From contig NZ_DS999544.1 of assembly GCF_000159015.1 (NCBI RefSeq), forward strand, positions 1 through 64,000: a stretch of 64,000 nucleotides of DNA. The letters run 5' to 3'. Positions 53,857-61,673 of the stretch are shown one piece after another. The notes under the pieces are model-generated. The model saw nothing but the letters and a program-made list of their open reading frames with translations, was not told where the DNA came from and made no database searches. How positions within the stretch are numbered: position 1 is the first letter of the stretch; the number at the start of each line of letters is the position of its first letter. Both the position numbers and the translations under genes were made by a program. This stretch comes from Gleimia coleocanis DSM 15436 (GTDB taxonomy: Bacteria > Actinomycetota > Actinomycetes > Actinomycetales > Actinomycetaceae).

Positions 53857-54345
53857 TCAACGCGCAATCAAAGCAGAAGCAATCCCCATAACACCTTCGC
53901 CACGACCCGCAAAACCCAAATGATCCGTCGTTGAAGCACCCAAATTAACCGGCGCCCCAATAACCTCAGACAAACGATCCTGCGCCTCCTGACGACGAGC
54001 CCCAATCCGAGGACGATTCCCTAAAACCTGCACCGAAACGGAAAGAACCCGCCAGCCGCCCTCGGAAATCAAACGCAACGTCTCCTTCAAAAGCGCCTCA
54101 CCCGACGCCCCCGTCCACTCCGGGCGAGAAGTACCAAAATGAGTACCCAAATCACCCAAACCGGCCGCCGCTAAAAGCGCGTCACAACAAGCATGGGCAG
54201 CAACATCCGCATCAGAATGCCCCTCCAAACCCACCTCACCGGGCCACTCTAAACACGCCAACCACATTGGGCGCCCAGAATCAGGAGCAGTAAAAGCATG
54301 CACATCAGTGCCAATACCAGTACGAATCTCAGGAAAATCAGTCAT
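53857..54345 (-). CDS. ispF: 2-C-methyl-D-erythritol 2,4-cyclodiphosphate synthase
   Basis: Fifth MEP-pathway step, forming the cyclic diphosphate. The 162 residues contain the metal motif GTDVHAF (Asp and His), [31 protein letters not shown] and the substrate loop [20 protein letters not shown] at 54345 is preferred to the frame extension at 54378: TAGAAT lies seven bases upstream with no ribosome-binding site, a leaderless pattern. A word-A copy encodes the ISEGG segment. Confidence 0.94.
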   Translation of the reverse strand: MTDFPEIRTGIGTDVHAFTAPDSGRPMWLACLEWPGEVGLEGHSDADVAAHACCDALLAAAGLGDLGTHFGTSRPEWTGASGEALLKETLRLISEGGWRVLSVSVQVLGNRPRIGARRQEAQDRLSEVIGAPVNLGASTTDHLGFAGRGEGVMGIASALIAR

Positions 54346-54352
54346 AACCCTA

Positions 54353-54358
54353 ATTCTA
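54353..54358 (-). promoter_or_regulatory. -10 element for a probable leaderless transcript
   Basis: TAGAAT on the reverse strand ends seven bases before the ispF ATG at 54345. Confidence 0.45.
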
Positions 54359-54390
54359 AATGACTCTTCCACCAACAATCAGCCAAACAC

Positions 54391-54484
54391 CGGAGCGTAA
54401 CACGCCAATCTCACCCACCACAGCGTGTTACGCTCCGAAAACCCAAACAAATGGGGAAGAAGAATCGGCGTGTTACGCTTCGGC
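54391..54484. repeat. Word-B inverted pair and extra copy between divergent ispF and cysS
   Basis: CGGAGCGTAACACGC (54391-54405) pairs with GCGTGTTACGCTCCG (54423-54437), and a third copy (reverse) lies at about 54469. The genes on both sides point away, so a terminator role does not explain this pair; it could block read-through into the neighbouring promoter or have a non-transcriptional role. Confidence 0.75.
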
Positions 54485-54510
54485 GGTAGAAGAACACCAG
54501 CAAAAACCGT

Positions 54511-54516
54511 TACCCT
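54511..54516 (+). promoter_or_regulatory. -10 element for a probable leaderless transcript
   Basis: TACCCT ends six bases before the cysS GTG at 54523; no ribosome-binding site is present. Confidence 0.4.
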
Positions 54517-54522
54517 AGAAAC

Positions 54523-55983
54523 GTGAATCTTCATTTATACAACTCAAAAACCCGTACCGTAGAACCACTGACCCCCGTACAGGAAGGCCACGTCGGCATC
54601 TACCTATGTGGAGCAACAGTTCAAGGAAGCCCACACATCGGACACATGCGCTCAGCCGTCGCCTTTGACACCCTCATCCGCTGGCTCAAGCGCAACGGAA
54701 TGAAGGTCACCTACGTCCGCAATATCACCGACATCGACGACAAAATTCTCCGTAAATCAGCTGAAGTTGGCGAACCATGGTGGGCATGGGCAGCGAAATT
54801 TGAACGCGAATTCAGTGCCGCCTACGATGCTTTAGGACTACTCCCAGCAACCTTCGAACCACGCGCAACCGCGCACATCACCGACCAGCTGAACCTCATC
54901 AACCGTCTAATTGAACGCGGCCACGCCTACGCCGACGGACAAGGAAACGTCTACTTTGACGTACATTCCCTGGACGATTACGGTTCACTAACCCGCCAAG
55001 ACCTGGCGAATATGCGCACCACCGAAGACGAATCCCAGATTGACTCCGCCACCGAAGCAGGGAAGCGTGACACGCGGGACTTCGCCCTCTGGAAATCTGC
55101 AAAACCAACCGAACCAACTACCGCAGCCTGGGATTCCCCATGGGGACGCGGCCGCCCCGGCTGGCACCTAGAATGCTCCGCCATGTCCGAACGCTACCTG
55201 GGTGAAACATTCGATATTCACGGTGGCGGCATCGACCTGCGCTTCCCACACCACGAAAATGAGCAAGCACAATCTCACGGAGCTGGCTGGGGATTCGCAA
55301 ACCTATGGGTACACAACGCTTGGGTTACCCTCAAAGGTGAAAAAATGTCTAAATCACTGGGGAATTCTCTGGTAGTGGCAGATATTTTAGAAACTGTTCC
55401 AGCCCCCGTGTTACGCTTCGCGTTGGGAACCGTACATCACCGTTCCACTGTTGAATACGGTGAGGAAACCCTCGCAGCAGCACAGGCAGCTTGGGATCGT
55501 TTGGCAGGTTTCGTAGTCCGCGCAACCCAACTACTGGCAGAAAACCAGGTGGCAGAAATTTCCGAGGGCGAACTGGCACAACACCCATTGCCAGAGGCTT
55601 TCGCAGCTGCAATGAATGACGACTTGAACGTAGCTGGTGCACTAGCATCAGTATACGAGCGCTTAAAAGCCGGTAACTCAGCATTAACTGCTGGCGATAC
55701 AGAAACTGTGCGCGTAGCTTTATGCGATGTGCGCGCAATGCTATCAATCCTCGGTTTAGACCCAGCCTCCACGCAGTGGGCGCCGTTCGTTTTCGGTAAC
55801 GGTTCTTCTAATAATGGAGCGCAACACGCCCTGGACACCCTCGTATCCGCAGTTATTGAGGAACGTGCGCAAGCACGCGCTGATAAAGACTGGGGTCGAG
55901 CAGACGCACTGCGAGACCGCTTAACAGTTGCGGGAATCGTAGTTGAAGACTCAGCTGACGGAGCTCGCTGGCACTTGGCCTGA
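54523..55983 (+). CDS. cysS: Cysteinyl-tRNA synthetase
   Basis: Charges tRNA-Cys with cysteine. The 486 residues have the class I HIGH (38-41) and KMSKS (274-278) signatures, the zinc and cysteine-binding LCGATVQGSPHIGH, WHLECSAM and GGGIDLRFPHHENE, and the DALR-type C-terminal helical domain. Starts with GTG at 54523, apparently leaderless. The gene contains two imperfect word-B copies (55061 region GAAGCGTGACACGCG; 55408 reverse) and a word A (SEGE), all in variable segments. Cysteinyl-tRNA synthetase and RlmB are usual neighbours in Actinobacteria; here a reverse-strand gene separates them. Confidence 0.96.
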   Translation: MNLHLYNSKTRTVEPLTPVQEGHVGIYLCGATVQGSPHIGHMRSAVAFDTLIRWLKRNGMKVTYVRNITDIDDKILRKSAEVGEPWWAWAAKFEREFSAAYDALGLLPATFEPRATAHITDQLNLINRLIERGHAYADGQGNVYFDVHSLDDYGSLTRQDLANMRTTEDESQIDSATEAGKRDTRDFALWKSAKPTEPTTAAWDSPWGRGRPGWHLECSAMSERYLGETFDIHGGGIDLRFPHHENEQAQSHGAGWGFANLWVHNAWVTLKGEKMSKSLGNSLVVADILETVPAPVLRFALGTVHHRSTVEYGEETLAAAQAAWDRLAGFVVRATQLLAENQVAEISEGELAQHPLPEAFAAAMNDDLNVAGALASVYERLKAGNSALTAGDTETVRVALCDVRAMLSILGLDPASTQWAPFVFGNGSSNNGAQHALDTLVSAVIEERAQARADKDWGRADALRDRLTVAGIVVEDSADGARWHLA

Positions 55984-56001
55984 TTAACTAATAGTTTTAG
56001 G

Positions 56002-56058
56002 GGAGCGTAACCCGCCGAAGAAGCAGTGTAACTGCGTGACTTCGGCGTGTTACGCTCC
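56002..56058. repeat. Word-B inverted pair after cysS
   Basis: GGAGCGTAACCCGCCGAAG (56002-56020) pairs with CTTCGGCGTGTTACGCTCC (56040-56058) with one mismatch (CCC against GTG). It lies between convergent genes with a following TTTTAC, a plausible shared terminator. Confidence 0.75.
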
Positions 56059-56109
56059 GCTTTTACATGAGAGGTAGCTCCCTCGGGAAAATCCTTTAAC
56101 CCAAAAGGC

Positions 56110-56994
56110 TTAAACTTTGCGTAACCAACGTGGGCGAGCAATGCCCAGCCGCGCACAAACCAAATCCACTAACTGCGGATCCCAAAACTCATCCGTACAA
56201 AACCGCACCACTTGCCAACCTAAACGGCGAATCTGCTTCGCGCGATACTTTTCCTTCAACTTAAACGGATCAGCAACATACTTTCCCTGGCCGTCCGCTT
56301 CCAAAACCGTACCTAAGCGCGGTAGCGCACCATCCGTATAGTATGTGGTTCGACCTGTATTAATCGGAAACTGCTGGGTATATGAAGTCTGGCGTAGCTG
56401 ACGCATTACCACATGTAATACGGATTCCAACGGCGACTCCGAACCAGCAGAAAGTAGCCTAATCCGACGTAAAACCCGTGCCTGATAATAGTCAGAAATG
56501 TAGGTTCGCGTGTAGTACTCCAATATTCCGCGCACGTATGCTTCGCGGATTTCTTGGGCTTCATCCGGGGTGCGACGGGCTTCTACAAGGCATCGGAAAA
56601 TAGCTTCCGCAGTTACGAAAGCTGCAAACGAGTTGCGTAGAGTTAGGAAATCAAGAAGCAGAAATGGGAGTGACAGTAGTGGCTGCTTGTCGATGAAAAT
56701 TACAGCGTGGGGTGGGAAATCGCGGAATTTGCGGCGGACGGTGACTCCGTTTCCGAACTTGTCTTTTCCAACTACGGTGGTTGAAAACGTGCGTTGGCGG
56801 AAATAGACGAGTTGGATTTCTTGGGGGATGCTCCAAATTGGCAGCCCGTATATTTGTGCTGCTACATAGAGAGTGAGTGCTACTTTCGAGGGCGTTCGGT
56901 GCAACACTTCTTTGGCGAGCTGAAGTACTCGGCTGGGAGAGTGTAGGAGTGATGGCTGGTGGGGTTTATCGAGGTCAAAGTTGCGGGTTCTCAT
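56110..56994 (-). CDS. DUF559-like (Vsr-type fold) protein with AbiEi-like N terminus
   Basis: The C-terminal half has a pattern typical of DUF559/very-short-patch-repair endonuclease folds: ESVLHVVMRQ, then VLEADGQGKYVAD, then KYRAKQIRRLGWQVVRFCTDEFWDPQLV. The N-terminal part (residues 1-150) is helical and like transcriptional regulators of the AbiEi group (ALTLYVAAQIYGLPI). The start at 56994 has AGGA seven bases upstream; the frame extends to 57084. Such proteins are common lone genes in Actinobacteria, with no proven role. Endonuclease activity is not certain. Confidence 0.6.
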   Translation of the reverse strand: MRTRNFDLDKPHQPSLLHSPSRVLQLAKEVLHRTPSKVALTLYVAAQIYGLPIWSIPQEIQLVYFRQRTFSTTVVGKDKFGNGVTVRRKFRDFPPHAVIFIDKQPLLSLPFLLLDFLTLRNSFAAFVTAEAIFRCLVEARRTPDEAQEIREAYVRGILEYYTRTYISDYYQARVLRRIRLLSAGSESPLESVLHVVMRQLRQTSYTQQFPINTGRTTYYTDGALPRLGTVLEADGQGKYVADPFKLKEKYRAKQIRRLGWQVVRFCTDEFWDPQLVDLVCARLGIARPRWLRKV

Positions 56995-57125
56995 GTCTAA
57001 ATCCTGGCAGTTACGGGGATTTAAGGACATGAGGTGGGATAAAAACTGTGGATAACTATATGGGGTGTAGTGTCCTGTGTACACGCCATTCGCAGCGTAA
57101 CACTCTGTAGCGGAACACTAAACTA

Positions 57126-57220
57126 AAAGCGTAACTCGCCAAGATGAATCATCTTGGCGAGTTACGCTTTGAAAAGTCGCGGCTTAAGCCATTTGTAGTG
57201 GTGTCGGCGTGTTACGCTTC
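57126..57220. repeat. Covarying word-B hairpin and RlmB stop-codon copy
   Basis: AAAGCGTAACTCGCCAAGAT (57126-57145) pairs perfectly with ATCTTGGCGAGTTACGCTTT (57151-57170). Both arms carry the ACTCGCC form. A reverse word B at 57206-57220 contains the RlmB stop codon (57212-57214). A degenerate copy lies near 57093. Confidence 0.8.
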
Positions 57221-58180
57221 GGCGCGCTTAGAAGCAACTTCGTATAGTGCAATACCGGTTGCTACAGCAGCGTTAAGAGACTCTACTGCGGAAGAAATTG
57301 GAATGGAAACAATCTGATCGCAGGTTTCACGTACCAGGCGAGACAAGCCCTTACCTTCTGCGCCGGTAACTACTACCAGCGGACCGGTTGCTAAGTCCAG
57401 GTCGCGGAGGGAAACGTCTCCGCCACCGTCAAGACCAACTACGAAACAGCCAGCTTCTTTGAGTTCGCCTAATGCGCGGACTAGGTTGGTTTCCCGAGCG
57501 ACTGGTACGCGAGCAGCTGCACCAGCAGAAACCTTCCAAGCAGCAGCGTTTACGGATGCGGAACGGCGTTCTGAAATGAGTACGCCGGTGATTCCGAAAG
57601 CACCACCGGATCGTAAAACTGCACCGAGGTTGTGTGGGTCGGTTACTTGATCTAGGGCTACGATCAGCGGAATTTGAGCGTTTTCTTTGGTGCGTTCCAG
57701 TAGGTCTTGTGCGCTGCAGTAGTCGTATTCAGGTACTTCAATGCCGATGGATTGGTGAGCGGATTCGCCGGATGCGTTTTCCAAGTCCATTTTGGTGACT
57801 TCGAGGACTGGCGCACCCAGGGCAGTTGCGGTGCGTACGACTTTGCCGATGCGTTCGTCGAGGGCATTTCCAGCAAGGAATACGCGGATAATATCGATAC
57901 CGGCGTCGACGGCTTCGAATACGGCGTTGCGACCGACGATGAGTTCGTTGCCGGCAGCAATTTTAATGGAAGTGCGCGTGCGGTGTGCTTCCGCCTGTGC
58001 CTTCTTTTTTTCAGCGATTTCTTTTTCTACCTTGCGTTTGTGGGCTGCGTGGTAGACGCGGTCTTCAGCTTTCGGAGTTGGTCCTTTTGGTTTCAGTGCG
58101 CGACGAGAGTGTCCGCCGGTGCCTTTGAGTGGTCCTTTTTTCTTTTTTACGGAACGGCGATTAGCGTCATTTCCAGCCAT
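57212..58180 (-). CDS. rlmB: 23S rRNA (guanosine-2'-O-)-methyltransferase RlmB (TrmH family)
   Basis: SPOUT methyltransferase acting on 23S rRNA (G2251 in E. coli). The 322 residues have a long basic N-terminal tail ([13 protein letters not shown]) typical of actinobacterial members, the SpoU substrate-binding domain ([16 protein letters not shown]), and the knot motifs [34 protein letters not shown] and [22 protein letters not shown] (in part). It ends EA with the stop codon inside a word-B copy. Annotated by fold and neighbourhood; TrmH/RlmB specificity is the usual call for this lineage. Confidence 0.92.
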   Translation of the reverse strand: MAGNDANRRSVKKKKGPLKGTGGHSRRALKPKGPTPKAEDRVYHAAHKRKVEKEIAEKKKAQAEAHRTRTSIKIAAGNELIVGRNAVFEAVDAGIDIIRVFLAGNALDERIGKVVRTATALGAPVLEVTKMDLENASGESAHQSIGIEVPEYDYCSAQDLLERTKENAQIPLIVALDQVTDPHNLGAVLRSGGAFGITGVLISERRSASVNAAAWKVSAGAAARVPVARETNLVRALGELKEAGCFVVGLDGGGDVSLRDLDLATGPLVVVTGAEGKGLSRLVRETCDQIVSIPISSAVESLNAAVATGIALYEVASKRAEA

Positions 58181-58303
58181 TTTTGTGGGTTCTTTCTGAT
58201 TTTGCGTATAAATATCGATTCTGGGTTTATTCTACAGTTCTGTTGCGTCCTTATGTTGGACAGGACCGGCTTTGCGGATTTTATCACCGTATTGTGTGCT
58301 TTT

Positions 58304-59695
58304 ATGAATGCTGTTTTAGTTGCTGTGATTTTGATGCTGCTGTTGGCTTTGGCTCGCGTGCACGTGGTGCTGGCGCTTTTTATTGGTGCGTTAGTTGGCG
58401 GTTTGCTGGGGGGCTTGGGCTTTGATGGCACTATGTTGGCGTTCCAGGATGGTTTGGCTGGGGGCGCTAAGATTGCGCTTTCTTATGCGCTTTTGGGTGC
58501 GTTTGCGATGGCTGTGGCTGAGTCGGGGGTGCCGAATTTGTTGGCGGGTACTTTGATTCGCCGGATGGGTGCAGCGAGTTACGCTTCGGGGATTTCCGAG
58601 GGCGGTCGTTCAACTGTTTCCCATACTGAAGCGCAACACGCGGTGACGGAAACTAAGTGGTTGATGATTGGCGGCATCTTACTGATGGCGATTTTTAGTC
58701 AGAACCTGATTCCTGTGCATATTGCGTTTATTCCGTTGTTGGTTCCGCCTTTGTTGAGTGTGATGAATCAGTTGCGGTTGGATCGTCGTTTGATTGCTAG
58801 CGTTTTAACTTTTGGTTTAGTTACGACCTACATGTTTTTGCCGGTGGGTTTTGGCCAGATTTTCTTGCAGAATATTTTGCTGGGCAATATTAGTGATGCT
58901 GGTTTGGATGTGTCTGGCGTGAACGTTATGTTGGCTATGGCTATTCCGGCTGCGGGTATGCTGGTGGGGCTTTTGCTGGCGGTTTTCGTTTCTTATCGCC
59001 GCCCTCGGGAATATGCAAATCTGCCAATTGAGGGGGTTGCGAACGAGCCCGAGATTTCGAAGTATCGGATTACTTGGGCGGTGGTTGCGATTGTTGCGGT
59101 TTTCGTGATTCAGGTGGTCATGGGGCTGCTGGGTTCTAAGGCGGATGCGTTGCTGGTGGGTGCGCTGGTTGGCTTGGGTATTTTCTTGGTTTCGGGCGCG
59201 GTTAATTGGCGGCGTGCGGATTCAGTGTTTACGCAGGGTATGCGGATGATGGCGATGATTGGTTTCATTATGATTTCGGCGCAGGGGTTTGCGTCGGTTA
59301 TGAATGCGACTGGTCAGATTGAGCCGTTGGTGCATAATGCGACGGCGTTGTTTGCTGGTAATAAGGCTGTGGCTGCGCTGGTGATGTTGCTGGTTGGTTT
59401 GGTGGTGACGATGGGGATTGGTTCGTCGTTTTCAACTTTGCCGATTATTGCAGCGATTTATGTGCCTTTGTGTGTTGCGCTTGGGTTTTCTCCGTTGGCG
59501 ACGGTGGCTTTGATTGGTACGGCTGGGGCGTTGGGGGATGCGGGTTCTCCGGCGTCTGATTCTACTTTGGGTCCGACGAGTGGTTTGAATGCGGATGGGC
59601 AGCATGATCATATTCGTGATTCTGTGATTCCGACGTTCCTGCATTTTAATTTGCCGTTGCTGTTGGCTGGTTGGGTTGCGGCTTTGGTGCTGTAA
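58304..59695 (+). CDS. Na+/H+ antiporter family (NhaC-like) membrane protein
   Basis: The 463-residue protein from the ATG at 58304 has about 12 helices with [41 protein letters not shown] and a C-terminal [18 protein letters not shown] and [26 protein letters not shown] block of the Na_H_antiport family (both in part). The frame is open back to 57707 but that stretch is the complement of rlmB; an ATG at 58253 is a less likely start. A cytoplasmic loop (near residues 87-112) is made of word B, word A and word B. It probably exchanges Na+ for H+; amino-acid transport is an alternative for this family. Confidence 0.82.
   Translation: MNAVLVAVILMLLLALARVHVVLALFIGALVGGLLGGLGFDGTMLAFQDGLAGGAKIALSYALLGAFAMAVAESGVPNLLAGTLIRRMGAASYASGISEGGRSTVSHTEAQHAVTETKWLMIGGILLMAIFSQNLIPVHIAFIPLLVPPLLSVMNQLRLDRRLIASVLTFGLVTTYMFLPVGFGQIFLQNILLGNISDAGLDVSGVNVMLAMAIPAAGMLVGLLLAVFVSYRRPREYANLPIEGVANEPEISKYRITWAVVAIVAVFVIQVVMGLLGSKADALLVGALVGLGIFLVSGAVNWRRADSVFTQGMRMMAMIGFIMISAQGFASVMNATGQIEPLVHNATALFAGNKAVAALVMLLVGLVVTMGIGSSFSTLPIIAAIYVPLCVALGFSPLATVALIGTAGALGDAGSPASDSTLGPTSGLNADGQHDHIRDSVIPTFLHFNLPLLLAGWVAALVL
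58568..58645 (+). repeat. Word B - word A - word B inside the antiporter gene
   Basis: GCGAGTTACGCTTCG (about 58568), TTTCCGAGGGCGG (58598) and GAAGCGCAACACGCG (58631) follow one another in frame and encode [14 protein letters not shown] and EAQHA, a polar stretch between two membrane helices. The last is a degenerate word B. Confidence 0.7.
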
Positions 59696-59812
59696 CACTT
59701 CCTCATAAGGTAAAGTTTTAGTAAAATAGAGTCAAATAAGAGCTAATTTTCAGCTTGAATCCAGATTAAAGTCCTAAAATGTATAACGATTAAATAACAT
59801 CAGGTGTGATTT

Positions 59813-59857
59813 GTGAGATATCTGTAGCGCCCTCGGAAAGAATCTCGCTACTCTCAC
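59813..59857 (+). terminator. Bulged hairpin with word A before PutP
   Basis: GTGAGA pairs with TCTCAC and GTAGCG with CGCTAC, separated by a five-base bulge; the loop is word A (CCCTCGGAAAG). It lies 118 bases after the antiporter stop and 105 before PutP, in a 266-base gap that holds no gene. Terminator or regulatory role is not settled. Confidence 0.45.
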
Positions 59858-59961
59858 ACCAAGAACAGTTTCGTATCACATAGGAAGTGAAGCCCTAAAC
59901 GGAACAAAAATCGCGTTAAAACATACACTAGTAAAACAGCGAAAAACGAAAAGGAGGCAAC

Positions 59962-61455
59962 ATGGAAGCAACTACATTCCAAGCAATTGCCATGATCATC
60001 TACCTCGTAGCCATGATCATGATCGGGTTGCTCGCATACAACCGCACCAACGACTTGGATGACTACATGCTGGGAGGCCGCCAACTTGGCCCCGCAGTCG
60101 CAGCGCTTTCCGCCGGCGCCTCCGACATGTCCGGCTGGCTACTCCTGGGACTACCAGGCGCAATCTACCTAAACGGCCTGATTGAAGCCTGGATCGCAGT
60201 AGGTCTCACCATCGGCGCCTGGCTCAACTGGAAAGTCGTCGCCCCCCGCCTACGCGCCTACTCCCAAGTTTCCGGAAACTCCATCACTATCCCATCCTTC
60301 CTAGGATCACGCCTAAAAGACGAAACCAACATTATCCGCATCATCGCGGGCATTATCATCATGGTGTTCTTCACCTTCTACGTGTCCTCAGGCATGGTTT
60401 CCGGTGGCGTATTCTTTGAATCCTCCTTCGGAATGAACTACCACCTGGGAATGGTGTTAGTCGCAGCGATTACAGTTATGTACACCCTCATCGGCGGCTT
60501 CCTCGCAGTGTCATGGACCGACGTAGTACAGGGGCTGATGATGCTAATCGCGCTGGTCATGGTCCCAGTCGTGGGCATCATGCACGTGGGCGGGCCAGTT
60601 CAGCTTTACCATGAAATTAACGCGGTGCAGCCTGGTTTGCTTTCCCTTTTAGGATCCAAGGGCGTTCTGACCGGTGCCACCTTATTCGGTATCATCTCTG
60701 CGATGGCATGGGGTCTGGGATACTTCGGTCAACCACACATTATCGTGCGCTTCATGGCGTTAAAGTCTCCAGCGGAAGCCGAAGCAGCGCGACGTATTGG
60801 CATCGGCTGGATGTTGCTTTCCATCATTGGCGCCGGAATGACCGCCCTCGTTGGCGTCGCCGTCTACCACCACGATAAAGGACAGCTGCCAAACCACGAG
60901 GCTGTGTTCATTAGCCTGGGACAAATGCTGTTCCACCCTCTGATTGCGGGGCTGATGCTCGCAGCGATTCTCGCAGCGATTATGTCTACGATTTCTTCCC
61001 AGCTGCTGGTGACTTCCTCTGCAATTGTGGAAGATATTTACCGCGCTTTCACAAAGGAAGAAATTTCTTCTAATGATGGGATTCTCTACGGTCGTATCGC
61101 AGTAGGTATTGTGTCGGTGCTAGCTGCAGCCCTGGCGTGGGTGCGTAATGACACGATCTTGGGGCTGGTGGCTTTTGCTTGGGCTGGTTTCGGTGCATCT
61201 TTTGGCCCAACTGTTTTGTTGGCTCTTTACTGGCGTAAGTTCACTGCTTGGGGTGCTGTAGCTGGTATGGTTTCCGGCGCTGTTACCGTTGGCGTGTGGG
61301 GAAACCTTAAGGGCGGAATTTTCGAAATGTATGAAATCCTCCCGGGGTTCATCGTAAACGTCTTAGTGGCAGTGATTGTTTCCTATGCAACTGCTAAGAA
61401 GAACCCCGAGATTGAAGCTGAATTTGCTGAGGCTGAAAGGCTTCTCACCCAATAA
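59962..61455 (+). CDS. putP: Sodium/proline symporter PutP
   Basis: Sodium-coupled proline importer (SSS family). The 497 residues have about 13 helices with LGGRQLGPAVAALSAGASDMSGWLLLGLPGA and GFLAVSWTDVVQGLMM, GYFGQPHIIVRFMA and ISSQLLVTSSAIVEDIYRAF (shown in part), all PutP signatures including the Na+-site Ser/Thr. AAAGGAGG precedes the ATG. PutA follows 218 bases downstream after a word-B hairpin, forming a proline uptake and catabolism unit. Confidence 0.95.
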   Translation: MEATTFQAIAMIIYLVAMIMIGLLAYNRTNDLDDYMLGGRQLGPAVAALSAGASDMSGWLLLGLPGAIYLNGLIEAWIAVGLTIGAWLNWKVVAPRLRAYSQVSGNSITIPSFLGSRLKDETNIIRIIAGIIIMVFFTFYVSSGMVSGGVFFESSFGMNYHLGMVLVAAITVMYTLIGGFLAVSWTDVVQGLMMLIALVMVPVVGIMHVGGPVQLYHEINAVQPGLLSLLGSKGVLTGATLFGIISAMAWGLGYFGQPHIIVRFMALKSPAEAEAARRIGIGWMLLSIIGAGMTALVGVAVYHHDKGQLPNHEAVFISLGQMLFHPLIAGLMLAAILAAIMSTISSQLLVTSSAIVEDIYRAFTKEEISSNDGILYGRIAVGIVSVLAAALAWVRNDTILGLVAFAWAGFGASFGPTVLLALYWRKFTAWGAVAGMVSGAVTVGVWGNLKGGIFEMYEILPGFIVNVLVAVIVSYATAKKNPEIEAEFAEAERLLTQ

Positions 61456-61460
61456 TTTTT

Positions 61461-61551
61461 CGGAGCGTAACACGCCGTAAACGTTGAGTCAGGCGTGTTA
61501 CGCTCCGGTAATTTCAGGGCAGTTTTACTGCCTTATCAGCGTGTTACGCTT
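61461..61551. repeat. Word-B inverted pair and extra copy between PutP and PutA
   Basis: CGGAGCGTAACACGCC (61461-61476) pairs exactly with GGCGTGTTACGCTCCG (61492-61507), five bases after the PutP stop; a third (reverse) copy lies at about 61537. The pair is a likely PutP terminator. The rest of the 218-base gap includes a degenerate word A at 61583 and the PutA promoter. Confidence 0.8.
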
Positions 61552-61673
61552 CGGGGGAAAACGGAAAAGAATCCGTGGAATAACCCTCGGAAAATAACAG
61601 AAAACCGCATAAGATAAAAGATATACAATCCGCGTAAACCAGCGGGGCAAACCCAATAACCGAAAGGAACATT

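Noticed and set aside
57707-58303. N-terminal extension of the Na+/H+ antiporter gene
   Set aside because: It is the complement of rlmB coding sequence and does not resemble the family; membrane helices begin after 58304.
38375-61551. CRISPR array
   Set aside because: Words are short, irregularly spaced, in both orientations and also inside genes; there are no uniform spacers or cas genes.
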